From Clostridium_F caseinilyticum (GTDB lineage: Bacteria > Bacillota > Clostridia > Clostridiales > Clostridiaceae), in assembly GCF_046127645.1 (NCBI RefSeq), contig NZ_CP175919.1: DNA of 64,000 nt, one strand, 5' to 3'. Shown here in pieces: positions 8,271 through 17,268 of the stretch (position 1 is its first letter; the number at the start of each line of letters is the position of its first letter). Below the pieces are notes generated by a model. It was not told the DNA's origin and made no database searches. It saw nothing but the letters and a program-made list of their open reading frames with translations. The position numbers and the translations under genes were made by a program.

Positions 8271-8914
8271 TAGATATATATTTAACCAATGAAGGTTATA
8301 TAACCTTAAAGGCATCTAATGGTATAGAGGCTTTGGAATTATTAAAAACTAATAACGTTCATCTTATAATATTAGATGTAATGATGCCTAAGATGGATGG
8401 AATAGAAGCTTGTATGAAAATAAGAGAAGAAAAAAGTATGCCTATAATAATGCTTTCGGCTAAAAGCGAAGATATGGATAAAATAATAGGATTAACTACA
8501 GGTGCAGATGATTATATAACAAAACCTTTTAATCCTTTAGAACTCTTGGCTAGAGTAAAATCCCAATTAAGAAGATATATAAAACTTAATAATTCAAACG
8601 GCAATGAAAGCGAGGATATTATTACTATAGAAGATATAACTATAAATGTAGCAACACATGAAGTTAAAATTGGAGAGCAATTAGTTAGACTTACTCCAAG
8701 AGAGTTTGATATTTTAGAGCTATTATCTAGAAACAGAGGCGTAGTATTTAGTATAGAAAAGATATATGAACTAGTATGGAAGGCAGAATTTTTGGATTCT
8801 AATAATACTGTAATGGTTCATATAAGAAAACTAAGAGAAAAAATAGAAGAAAATCCTAGGAATCCACGATATGTAAAAACAGTTTGGGGAGTTGGATATA
8901 AGGTTGAAAAATAG
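8216..8914 (+). CDS. OmpR/PhoB-family response regulator
   Basis: Two-domain transcriptional regulator of 232 residues. The receiver domain (1-120) shows the acidic pair DD at 10-11, the phospho-acceptor Asp54 in LDVMMP, Ser81 and Lys103 in the TKPF motif. The C-terminal winged helix (about 135-230) includes LTPREFDILELLSRN and ends VKTVWGVGYKVEK, as in VanR/PhoB-like proteins. Its start lies inside the PAP2 gene, preceded by GGAG, and its end overlaps the kinase gene. The tandem TTAAG words upstream of the operon are candidate sites. The signal is unknown; the lipid phosphatase in the operon hints at envelope stress or antimicrobial-peptide sensing. Confidence 0.93.
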   Translation: MSAEKILIVDDEKEIRDLIDIYLTNEGYITLKASNGIEALELLKTNNVHLIILDVMMPKMDGIEACMKIREEKSMPIIMLSAKSEDMDKIIGLTTGADDYITKPFNPLELLARVKSQLRRYIKLNNSNGNESEDIITIEDITINVATHEVKIGEQLVRLTPREFDILELLSRNRGVVFSIEKIYELVWKAEFLDSNNTVMVHIRKLREKIEENPRNPRYVKTVWGVGYKVEK

Positions 8915-10418
8915 AATAAAAAAATTATTTAATAAAATATTAAAACCTTTTAGGTATTTATACAAATTAATATCTTATAAAATAAAGAAAAGTATAAGGC
9001 TAGAACTTATATTTACCTTTGGCGTATGCTTTTTAATGGCTATCATGACATATGTTATAGCTAATAGTTATTTAACTAGAGCTAGTAAGTATTCAGAGAT
9101 AGATTATAAAAAAGGTATAAATGATATTTATCAATATTCCTTGTCTATGTCAAATGAAATTAATGATCAGAAATTAAAAGTAGGGGATAAAGAAATCATA
9201 CAAGAAATTATAAATAGAAATTGGGAAAACGATAAGAATAATAAAATATTTATAGCTAATACTGAAGGAAAAATTCTTTTTAAGGGAAAAAATGTAGAGG
9301 TTGAAATGGTTGATATATTTGAAATCATAAAAAATAATATACAACTTCAAAATATAGATAACTATGAATATGATTACGACGTAGGAAGAAAGGAATTTGT
9401 AAGTATTAATCCACTAATTTTTCAAGATGGAAAGGGTTATATAATAGTTCAAGGTATACCAAAAGCAGAAACTATATATTACACTAAGGACAAATCTGTA
9501 AGTTCGTTTTTCCTATCAGTTGCAATATTTATATTTGGATTTTTATTCATAACAAAAAGGAAGATGAACTATATAGAAGAACTATCAAATGGACTTCTAC
9601 AAATATCAAAAGGAAATTTAAATTATAGGGTAAAAAGATCAGGCAATGATGAACTAGCATTATTAGCAGACAATATAAATTACATGGCTAAAGAATTAAG
9701 TGACAAAATAGAAAAGGAAAGAAACATAGAAAAAGCTAAAAATGATTTAATAACAAATGTTTCACATGATTTAAGAACACCACTTACATCTATAATGGGA
9801 TACTTAGGATTAATAAAAGAACAAAAATTTAAAAGTGAAAAAGAATTGATGGAGTATGCTAATGTAGCTTACAATAAATCGGAAAAACTAAAAAATCTAA
9901 TACAGGATTTATTTTCTTATACTAAATATAGTAATAATAGAGTAGAACTAAAGAAGCAGAAAATCATTTTAGCAGAACTATTAGATCAATTAATAGAAGA
10001 ATTAGTACCTATATGCGAAGAAAATAAAGTAAGTATAAATAAATATGCTTGGGATTATGAAATAATATCAGAAATAGATCCAGATAAAATGGTAAGAGTT
10101 TTTGAAAATCTAATAATGAATGCCATAAGATACAGTATAAAACCAGGAGAAATAAAAATTAATTTGTATAAGGAAAGAGTATTCTCTATGATATCTATAT
10201 CAAATAAAAGTGAAGAAATATCAAAAGGTGACTTAAAAAAATTATTTGATAGATTTTATAGATTAGATAAATCAAGAACTACATCAACTGGTGGAAGTGG
10301 CTTAGGATTGGCTATAGCTAAGAGTATAGTAGAAATGCATAAAGGAAGTATTTGGGCAGAGTACCAAAAAGGATATGTAACTTTTTATATAAAATTAATT
10401 ATGATAGAAGATGAATAA
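8892..10418 (+). CDS. sensor histidine kinase (HAMP, HisKA, HATPase)
   Basis: Membrane sensor kinase paired with the preceding regulator. Two membrane segments (about 38-60 and 205-222) bracket an extracytoplasmic sensor region. HAMP follows at about 225-275, then the dimerisation/phosphoacceptor domain with His292 in NVSHDLRTPLTS, the N box NLIMNAIRYS near 405, and the G box GGSGLGLAIAKSIVEMHKG near 470. The start must be TTG: 8892 and 8904 are both in frame, and neither has an ideal ribosome binding site, so coupling to the overlapping regulator gene is likely. At 508 residues it is normal for the class. Confidence 0.92.
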   Translation: MDIRLKNRIKKLFNKILKPFRYLYKLISYKIKKSIRLELIFTFGVCFLMAIMTYVIANSYLTRASKYSEIDYKKGINDIYQYSLSMSNEINDQKLKVGDKEIIQEIINRNWENDKNNKIFIANTEGKILFKGKNVEVEMVDIFEIIKNNIQLQNIDNYEYDYDVGRKEFVSINPLIFQDGKGYIIVQGIPKAETIYYTKDKSVSSFFLSVAIFIFGFLFITKRKMNYIEELSNGLLQISKGNLNYRVKRSGNDELALLADNINYMAKELSDKIEKERNIEKAKNDLITNVSHDLRTPLTSIMGYLGLIKEQKFKSEKELMEYANVAYNKSEKLKNLIQDLFSYTKYSNNRVELKKQKIILAELLDQLIEELVPICEENKVSINKYAWDYEIISEIDPDKMVRVFENLIMNAIRYSIKPGEIKINLYKERVFSMISISNKSEEISKGDLKKLFDRFYRLDKSRTTSTGGSGLGLAIAKSIVEMHKGSIWAEYQKGYVTFYIKLIMIEDE

Positions 10419-10430
10419 GATTTGTTAAAG

Positions 10431-10454
10431 CCTGGTGCAATTGCATCAGGTTTT
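10431..10454 (+). terminator. terminator of the two-component operon
   Basis: CCTGGTGC pairs with GCATCAGG (one G-T pair) around a four-base loop and is followed by TTTT, 12 bases past the kinase stop codon. Confidence 0.75.
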
Positions 10455-10630
10455 AAATTATAATATAATGAATGCGTATTAAATAAAAAGATAAAATATA
10501 GCAGTAGTAGAAGATAAGATTTTAAAAGCATATTAAATTAAATCTTTCAAATTACTAAGTAGATTTAATAAAATATATTGGTATTAAAAAATCATAAAAA
10601 CAAAAAGAAATAGCATAGAAAGGAGAAGTT

Positions 10631-10657
10631 GTGGTTTGCTATGATTTCCATAACTAG
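10631..10657 (+). promoter_or_regulatory. eight-codon leader ORF ahead of the symporter gene
   Basis: AAAGGAGAAG lies five bases before a GTG at 10631, which opens eight codons (VVCYDFHN, first read as Met) and stops at TAG 10655-10657. The symporter GTG follows six bases later and has no good ribosome binding site of its own. The arrangement suggests translation of the symporter depends on reinitiation after the leader. Confidence 0.45.
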
Positions 10658-10663
10658 GTTATT

Positions 10664-12097
10664 GTGAAAGGATACTTAATATTTATAATAATATACGCCA
10701 TCATACTAATATTAGCAGGATTTATAGTAAAAAAATACGTAAAAGATGCTGCGGATTTTTTTGTAGCAGGAAGAAAGCTTAATTCTAAATTATTATTTAC
10801 CACATTAATAGCAGCAAATATAGGGGCAGGATCTACTGTTGGTATAACAGGTATTGCATACAAGTATGGAGTATCTTCTTATTGGTGGATATTTATGTCA
10901 GCTATAGGAACAATAGTGTTAGCTTTTTGGGTAGGACCTAAAATATGGGAAAAATCTATGAAATATAATTTGTACACATTAGGAGATTATTTAGATATAA
11001 GATATTCTAAATATTTTAAAGGAGTCATATCTGTAATGATGACCATAGGTACATTAGCATTATTTGCAGGTCAACTTATGGGAATTGCATGGATATTAAA
11101 TGTAACTTCAGGAATTAATAAAAATATAGGAATTTTAATTGGAGCAGTAGTTGTAATTCTTTATTTTTCATCTGGTGGGCTTTTATCTTCAGCTATAGTA
11201 AACGTATTAGAATTAGTAATAATAATATTAGGTTTTATAATTGCAGTACCATATTGTATAAAAAGTGTAAATGGATTTAGTGGGTTACATACAGCTATAT
11301 TAAATAATTTACCAGCAAATGAAAGTGTAAATTATTTCAGTTTAAAAGGTATAGGAATGAGCACTATAGTAGGATGGTTTTTAATGCTTACACCATCATT
11401 TTTCATATCACCAGGATTAATAGGAAAGGTTTATGGAGCAAAGGACATAGAAACTATAAAAAAAGGAGCAGGAATATGTGCAGTAGTTCAAGGATTATTT
11501 GCATTTTTACCTACTATATTAGGAATGTGTGCTTTTGCAGTATTTCCAAACCTTAGTCAACAGGAATTAGCATTACCTATGGTTATGAAAAACTTAATGC
11601 CTTTTTCAGTATCTGCTTTAGCATTAGCTGCTATATTTGCAGCAGAAATTAGTACAGCAGATGCGGTTTTATATATGTTAACAACTACATTTACAGAAGA
11701 TATATATAAAACTTTTATAAATCCTAAAATAGAAGATAAAAAATTATTAAAGGCAGGAAGAATAGTTACAATTGTAGGTGGCATATTAGGGGTAGCAATA
11801 GCATTTATATTGCCTAATATAATAACAGCACTGTCTATATTTTATACACTAATGTCTGTTTCTTTGACAGTACCATTATTATTTGGTCTATTTTCAGAAA
11901 AACCAAATACTAAAATTGCTTTCATATCATCAATAATAGGAATAATAGTAACATTGTATTTGCAATTTCAAAATAACGATAAAGGCATATGGATATTAAA
12001 TGCACAATCTACGGGAATATTATGTTCTTTGATTGTAATGATAATCTTTCTAGTCCTAAATAAAAAGGCTAAGCTTAAAAGGGAAGAGAGTGTCTAA
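10664..12097 (+). CDS. sodium:solute symporter family protein
   Basis: Integral membrane transporter of the SSS family, which takes up a solute together with Na+. The 477-residue protein has about twelve to thirteen hydrophobic segments. Characteristic stretches are DAADFFVAGRKLNSKL near 27-42, AANIGAGSTVGITG near 50-64 and, further on, AAEISTADAVLYMLTT near 325. The solute (amino acid, organic acid or other) cannot be told. The start is taken as the GTG at 10664, directly downstream of the leader ORF. It is followed by a family A repeat that begins 45 bp after the stop codon. Confidence 0.85.
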   Translation: MKGYLIFIIIYAIILILAGFIVKKYVKDAADFFVAGRKLNSKLLFTTLIAANIGAGSTVGITGIAYKYGVSSYWWIFMSAIGTIVLAFWVGPKIWEKSMKYNLYTLGDYLDIRYSKYFKGVISVMMTIGTLALFAGQLMGIAWILNVTSGINKNIGILIGAVVVILYFSSGGLLSSAIVNVLELVIIILGFIIAVPYCIKSVNGFSGLHTAILNNLPANESVNYFSLKGIGMSTIVGWFLMLTPSFFISPGLIGKVYGAKDIETIKKGAGICAVVQGLFAFLPTILGMCAFAVFPNLSQQELALPMVMKNLMPFSVSALALAAIFAAEISTADAVLYMLTTTFTEDIYKTFINPKIEDKKLLKAGRIVTIVGGILGVAIAFILPNIITALSIFYTLMSVSLTVPLLFGLFSEKPNTKIAFISSIIGIIVTLYLQFQNNDKGIWILNAQSTGILCSLIVMIIFLVLNKKAKLKREESV

Positions 12098-12141
12098 TTT
12101 TTTAAAATTTTTAGTTATCATTATAATAGTTTATAAAGATA

Positions 12142-12423
12142 TTAAAATAAGAAATACTTTTGTTCAATAGATAGCTATAAAAATAAAGAATACTAATATT
12201 TGTGTTCTAATATTTAAGTTAACGCTCTAATGCCACGTCCTGTGGCAGCAGAGCTAAGTAATAGAGTAGGAAGTGAAAGAGTATAGATTACAGATTTTAT
12301 GGAGTAAAATTCATTTCATCTGTACTCTTTATTCTATACTCTGAATTAATATTAGTTCACAAATAAAGTATTCTTGTTATTTTTCTAGATATCTATTTTC
12401 TCTAAAAGTATTTCTTATTTTAA
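12142..12423. repeat. palindromic intergenic element, family A copy 2 (full, with core)
   Basis: A 282-bp element between TTAAAATAAGAAATACTTTT and its exact complement. The left arm continues GTTCAATAGATAGCTATAAA; the right arm, read inward, AGAGAAAATAGATATCTAG. The centre holds AACGCTCTAATGCCACGTCC (12221-12240), shared in inverted orientation with the copy at 62612. It also holds an insert rich in GAGTATAG/CTATACTC heptads like those of the tandem arrays. There is no ORF inside. Confidence 0.85.
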
Positions 12424-13465
12424 TTACTTTAAAAATTTTAAAGGTATTTTTAACTAAGCAAATTGCATGACTTTAAGGTTTTATGTGAGATTTAAGCTAA
12501 ATAAATTATATAATTAAGAAGTTTCAAAGCCACACGAAGAATATTGTGTCAAAATAAATGGATTAATATAATGTACTAATATGTTATATTTAAAAATAAA
12601 TTATGCAATTTTATTCATAAAAATAGAATACGCTGATATGAATGAGCTACAAACTGTTCTTTCGGTGCCAATTTTATTATTTAAATCAATAATTAATGCA
12701 AATTTTGGAGCATGCATAAAAATTTATTTTATGCATATTTATGTTAAAAATATAACAATGAAAACGAAAATCATTATTATGGATTAAAAAAGTAATGTAT
12801 GAAGCATATATGAAAATTTCCTAAAAACATTATATACAAATATAAATAACATATATTTATATTATGAAAGTCATTAAAAAATTAATATTATTAATAGAAA
12901 CAATATGTAAAACATATAATTAAAATGAAGCAGATAGTAAATGTATTCAATAAAGATATTGATTATATTTTAAAATATGTATATCTTTATATTTTAAAAT
13001 AAGTTTTTATTTTAAATAGTTATTTTTTACTATAGAAAGTATAGTATTTTTTTTCTATATTTTTGGATTAGAAAATAAAAAAATGCAAGATTTTGTTTTA
13101 AAACTTACAATTGTATATTGTAGTAAAAAATTTACAAGAAAAATTTGCAGAAAATATGTAATTTTTAAACAAATAAGTATATAAAATCATATAAAGTCTG
13201 TTATAAATTAAACTTAGTATTACTCTTGTAAATCGATTACAAAAAACTTATAATATGTATGAGTATAATTTTATTTTAATTTAATTTAAAATGTAAAATT
13301 TTGTAATGATAGCTAGTAAAATTACACTTGCAGATGTGGACAAATTCCTATAAAATAATTAGTGTGTTCTTAAAATAAAATTAATATATTAAAAATTTCT
13401 TAATAATTACTACTTAATATTAAAAAAATAAGATAAAAATTATAGGAAATTTTTTTGCGTTTTAT
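12424..13465. other. long non-coding region upstream of rnf
   Basis: About 1 kb with no credible gene; the 68-codon open frame at 12581 has no ribosome binding site and poor composition. It contains one copy of a dispersed roughly 28-bp motif (12588-12617), a perfect inverted repeat ATATGTAAAACATAT at 12903-12917, the imperfect palindrome TTGTAAATCGATTACAA near 13230, and further TTGTAA-type words to about 13330. These could bind the enhancer protein a sigma-54 promoter needs. Confidence 0.4.
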
Positions 13466-13484
13466 TTTGGCACAGTTGTTGCTA
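13466..13484 (+). promoter_or_regulatory. sigma-54 (RpoN/SigL) promoter of the rnf operon
   Basis: TTTTGGCACAGTTGTTGCTA has the -24 GG (13469-13470) and -12 GC (13481-13482) exactly ten bases apart and matches the TGGCAC-N5-TTGCT consensus at nearly every position. It lies about 175 bases before rnfC on the coding strand, and the next gene in that direction is rnfC. Confidence 0.75.
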
Positions 13485-13656
13485 ACAATTATTATGTAGT
13501 AGCTTTAACTTTATGAAGTTGTTTATTATTTTATTTTAATCTTTATTCTTAATTAATAATAATAAATTTACTGTTTTTATTCAATCCATATTTTAAGTAA
13601 TAATATTGTGTATTTCATGATTTTTACCATGTATGCATAAAGATAGGAGGATTAGT

Positions 13657-14976
13657 ATGGAACTATTAACTTTTAAAAAAGGTGTACATCCACCACATGG
13701 AAAATACCTTACAGAAAAAAAGCCTATAGAAGAATATTTACCAAAAGGCAATTTAGTTTTTCCTATGTCCCAACATATAGGGGCACCTTGTAATCCTGTA
13801 GTTAAAAAAGGGGACAGGGTATTAGTAGGTCAAGTTATAGGAGAAGCTACAGGCTTTGTATCAGCACCTATACACAGCAGTGTTTCAGGTACTGTAAAAA
13901 ATATTGCTCCAGTATTAACTGCAGCAGGAACAAAGGCAATGGCAGTTATTGTAGAAAATGATGGACAATATGAAGAAATTGAAATGCCAAAACCAAAAGA
14001 TTACAACGAAATGACAAAAGAAGAAATAATTAAATTAATTCAACAATCAGGTATCGTTGGTATGGGTGGAGCCTGTTTTCCAACTCATGTAAAACTTTCA
14101 CCACCACCAGACAAAAAAATAGATTCAATCATAGTAAACGCAGCAGAATGTGAGCCATATTTAACTTGTGACCACAGACTTATGCTAGAAGAATCAGATA
14201 AAATAGTAGAAGGTTTAAAAATAATATTAAAAATATTCCCAGAAGCTAAGGGATATATAGGAATAGAAAATAATAAACCAGACGCTATAGAAGCTATGAA
14301 AAAAGCATCAGAAGGAATAGCAAATATAGAAGTTAAAGCTCTTAAAACTAAATATCCACAAGGAGCAGAAAAACAATTAATATATGCTATAAGAGGAAGA
14401 GAAGTTCAATCAGGAAAACTTCCAGCAGATGCAGGATGTGTTGTTCAAAACACTGCAACAGTTAGAGAAATATATAATGCAGTAGTTTTGGGAAGACCAT
14501 TGATGGAAAGAATTATAACAGTTACAGGTGAAGCTGTTAAAGAACCTAAAAATATAAGAATGAAACTTGGAACAAACCTTAGAGAATTAGTAGAATTCTG
14601 TGGAGGATATAAAGAAGATCCAGTTAAAGTTATATCCGGCGGTCCAATGATGGGTATGACAATACCAACATTAGATATACCAACAGTAAAAGGCTCTTCA
14701 GGCTTATTAAGCTTAACTGCGGCTCAAGCGGTATTACCACAAGCATCAAGCTGTATTAGATGTGGAAGATGTGTAGAAGCATGTCCAATGAACTTAATAC
14801 CATCTACATTAGATTCTTTCTCTAATAGAGGTGAATTAGGTGCATTTGAAGAGTTACACGGTATAGATTGTATAGAATGTGGATGCTGTACTTTTGTATG
14901 TCCAGCTAAGCGTCATTTAATCCAATCTATAAGAACAGCTAAACGTACAGTTATAGCTTCAAAAAGAAAAAAATAA
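13657..14976 (+). CDS. rnfC: Rnf complex subunit RnfC
   Basis: Peripheral, NADH-side subunit of the ferredoxin:NAD+ oxidoreductase that couples electron transfer to ion export. The 439 residues include the N-terminal lipoyl-like region (GVHPPHGKYLTEKKPIEE), a nucleotide/flavin-binding Rossmann part with GIVGMGGACFPTHVK near 137-151, and two 4Fe-4S clusters, CIRCGRCVEACP near 365 and CIECGCCTFVCP near 405. The ATG at 13657 is chosen over 13633 because AGGAGG at 13645-13650 is six bases from it. It is the first gene of rnfCDGEAB, behind a sigma-54 promoter. Confidence 0.97.
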   Translation: MELLTFKKGVHPPHGKYLTEKKPIEEYLPKGNLVFPMSQHIGAPCNPVVKKGDRVLVGQVIGEATGFVSAPIHSSVSGTVKNIAPVLTAAGTKAMAVIVENDGQYEEIEMPKPKDYNEMTKEEIIKLIQQSGIVGMGGACFPTHVKLSPPPDKKIDSIIVNAAECEPYLTCDHRLMLEESDKIVEGLKIILKIFPEAKGYIGIENNKPDAIEAMKKASEGIANIEVKALKTKYPQGAEKQLIYAIRGREVQSGKLPADAGCVVQNTATVREIYNAVVLGRPLMERIITVTGEAVKEPKNIRMKLGTNLRELVEFCGGYKEDPVKVISGGPMMGMTIPTLDIPTVKGSSGLLSLTAAQAVLPQASSCIRCGRCVEACPMNLIPSTLDSFSNRGELGAFEELHGIDCIECGCCTFVCPAKRHLIQSIRTAKRTVIASKRKK

Positions 14977-14998
14977 TTTAAGTAAGGAGTGACTTTGG

Positions 14999-15931
14999 AT
15001 GTCTGAATCAATGTATACATTATCTTCATCTCCACATATTCGTTCAAAAGATTCTGTTCAATCAATAATGAGAGATGTTATAATAGCTTTACTTCCAGCA
15101 GCTATTGCAGGAGTATATTTCTTTAAATTACAAGCACTTTTAGTTATATTAACAGCAGTTATCTCTTGTGTAGCAGCAGAATATATCTGGGAAAAAGCTA
15201 CAGGAAGAGATATAAGTATAGGAGATCTAAGTGCAGTAGTAACAGGAATGTTACTTGCATTTAACGTACCACCAACACTTCCATTATGGATGATAGTTAT
15301 AGGAAGTTTCTTCACTATAATAGTTGTTAAACAATTCTTCGGAGGAATTGGACAAAACATAGTAAACCCAGCACTAGCAGGAAGAGCATTTTTACTTGCA
15401 TCTTGGCCAGTAGCTATGACTACTTGGACTGTTGATGGAGTTACTACAGCTACACCGCTTGCTATGTTAAAAGGTGCTCCAGGAGATTTACCAACTTTAG
15501 CATCAGCTTTCCTAGGACACATAGGAGGATGTATTGGTGAAACATCAGCTTTAGCATTACTTATAGGTTTTGCATATCTTTTATATAGAAGAATAATAAC
15601 TTGGCATATACCAGTTACTTATGTAGCAACTGTATTTATACTTACAACAATAATAGGTAGAAATGGATTTATGTCAGGAAATGCAATATATGAAATATTT
15701 GTAGGTGGATTAATGTTAGGTTCTATATTCATGGCAACTGACTATACAACTTCACCAATGACTAAGAAAGGACAGGTTATCTTCGCAATCGGATGTGGTC
15801 TTATAACAACAGTTATCCGTATATTTGGAGGATACCCAGAAGGAGTTTCTTATTCAATATTATTAATGAATTTATGTGTACCTCTAATAGATAAATTTGT
15901 AACTCCAAGAGTATTTGGGGAGGTGAAATAA
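14999..15931 (+). CDS. rnfD: Rnf complex subunit RnfD
   Basis: Membrane subunit of Rnf carrying a covalent FMN. The 310 residues have about nine to ten membrane segments. The motif TTATPL, with Thr152 in the position that receives FMN through a phosphoester bond, follows SWPVAMTTWTVDGV. The ATG has AAGGAG nine bases upstream. The gene overlaps rnfG by a base (ATAATGG), so translation is coupled. The flavin is presumably attached by the ApbE encoded at 21.6-22.6 kb. Confidence 0.97.
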   Translation: MSESMYTLSSSPHIRSKDSVQSIMRDVIIALLPAAIAGVYFFKLQALLVILTAVISCVAAEYIWEKATGRDISIGDLSAVVTGMLLAFNVPPTLPLWMIVIGSFFTIIVVKQFFGGIGQNIVNPALAGRAFLLASWPVAMTTWTVDGVTTATPLAMLKGAPGDLPTLASAFLGHIGGCIGETSALALLIGFAYLLYRRIITWHIPVTYVATVFILTTIIGRNGFMSGNAIYEIFVGGLMLGSIFMATDYTTSPMTKKGQVIFAIGCGLITTVIRIFGGYPEGVSYSILLMNLCVPLIDKFVTPRVFGEVK

Positions 15932-16602
15932 TGGAAAAGAATGAAACCCTAAAATTAGGATTAAAGCTTTTTATAATAACAGCAGTAGCTGGTCTTATAT
16001 TAGGAGGAGCTTTTGTAATAACTAAAAAACCAATAGCGGACCAAGTAGAAAAAACAAATACTGAAGCTATGAAAGAAATTCTTCCAAAAGCAGATAAATT
16101 TGAAAAAATGGATGGAAAATCTAATAGTGCTGTAACAGAAGTTAATGAAGGAAAAACAGGTAGTGATGTAGCAGGATATGCTATTAAAGTTTTAACAAAA
16201 GGCTACGGTGGACAAATAGAGATGATGGTAGGAGTTTCTAAAGAAGGAAAAGTAGAAGGAATAAAAATTCTTTCCCATTCAGAAACACCAGGACTTGGAG
16301 CAAATGCACCACAACCAAAATTCTCTGGACAATTTAAAGGGAAATCAACAGAAAAAGATTTAGAAGTTGTTAAAACAACACCAGGAAAAGACAATGAAAT
16401 AGAAGCAATGACAGGAGCAACTATAACATCAAAAGCAGTTACAACAGGTGTTAATGATGCTGTTAAATTTTATAAAGACGAGTTATCAAAAAATCCTTCT
16501 AGTGGCGAAAAAGTAGATGGTAAATCTGGAGCTACAACAAGCTTTAACACAGAGGAACCAAAAGTAAATAATTATGTTGTAAATTATGAAAAAATGAATT
16601 AA
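15931..16602 (+). CDS. rnfG: Rnf complex subunit RnfG (covalent FMN protein)
   Basis: Single-pass membrane flavoprotein of Rnf, with its bulk outside the cytoplasm. One N-terminal membrane segment (about 10-28) is followed by an FMN-binding domain with the attachment motif MTGATITSKAV; Thr164 is the predicted FMN site. The 223-residue protein is longer than a minimal RnfG: its C-terminal tail contains a second motif of the same form, KSGATTS (Ser199-Gly200-Ala201-Thr202), which could in principle be a second ApbE substrate site. Confidence 0.96.
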   Translation: MEKNETLKLGLKLFIITAVAGLILGGAFVITKKPIADQVEKTNTEAMKEILPKADKFEKMDGKSNSAVTEVNEGKTGSDVAGYAIKVLTKGYGGQIEMMVGVSKEGKVEGIKILSHSETPGLGANAPQPKFSGQFKGKSTEKDLEVVKTTPGKDNEIEAMTGATITSKAVTTGVNDAVKFYKDELSKNPSSGEKVDGKSGATTSFNTEEPKVNNYVVNYEKMN

Positions 16603-16612
16603 AGGGGGATAA

Positions 16613-17215
16613 ATGGTGAGCGTTTTAGGAGAAAGATTAAAAAATGGAATTATAGACGAAAATGTTACCTTCGTTCAAGTTTTAGCAATGTGTCCTACCT
16701 TGGCGGTAACATCAAGTGCTAAAAATGGTATAGGTATGGGGCTTGCATCTACAGTAGTTCTTATGGGTTCAAACTTAGTTATATCATTACTTAGAAAAGC
16801 AATACCAGATAAAATTCGTATACCATCATTTATAGTAGTAATAGCAGGATTTGTTACATTACTTCAATTTTTAATGCAAGGTTTCGTACCAGCATTATAT
16901 CAATCACTAGGTATATTTATACCACTTATAGTTGTTAACTGTGTTATCTTAGGAAGAGCAGAAGCTTATGCATCCAAAAATGGTCCAGTATCTTCAATAT
17001 TTGATGGATTAGGCCAAGGATTAGGATTTACAATATCATTAACAGTAATAGGAATGATAAGAGAATTATTAGGAGCAGGACAATTATTTGGACATCAAAT
17101 AATGCCATCTTCATTCCAACCAGCTTTAATAATGATACTTGCTCCAGGAGCATTCTTTACATTAGGAATACTAATGGCAATAATAAATAGCAGAAAATTA
17201 AAAAAAGCTAAATAA
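16613..17215 (+). CDS. rnfE: Rnf complex subunit RnfE
   Basis: Membrane subunit of Rnf, homologous to NqrD and RnfA, 200 residues with about six membrane segments. Family marks are the N-terminal NVTFVQVLAMCPTLAVTSS with its conserved cysteine and, in the middle, IPLIVVNCVILGRAEAYAS, whose Cys is thought to hold the shared iron centre with RnfA. The ATG at 16613 follows AGGGGGA; a GTG two codons on is a possible alternative. Internal gene of the operon. Confidence 0.96.
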   Translation: MVSVLGERLKNGIIDENVTFVQVLAMCPTLAVTSSAKNGIGMGLASTVVLMGSNLVISLLRKAIPDKIRIPSFIVVIAGFVTLLQFLMQGFVPALYQSLGIFIPLIVVNCVILGRAEAYASKNGPVSSIFDGLGQGLGFTISLTVIGMIRELLGAGQLFGHQIMPSSFQPALIMILAPGAFFTLGILMAIINSRKLKKAK

Positions 17216-17268
17216 CCAAGAGAAGGAATTTTAAATATCCTTATTTAAGAAAGAAGGGTGAAAAAAGT

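Noticed and set aside
12581..12787. 68-codon open frame upstream of rnf
   Set aside because: No ribosome binding site, low-complexity Ile/Asn/Lys composition, and it contains part of a dispersed intergenic motif.
13200..13250. Rex or CcpA site in TTGTAAATCGATTACAA
   Set aside because: The length and centre do not fit either consensus (a base too few for Rex spacing, asymmetric for cre).
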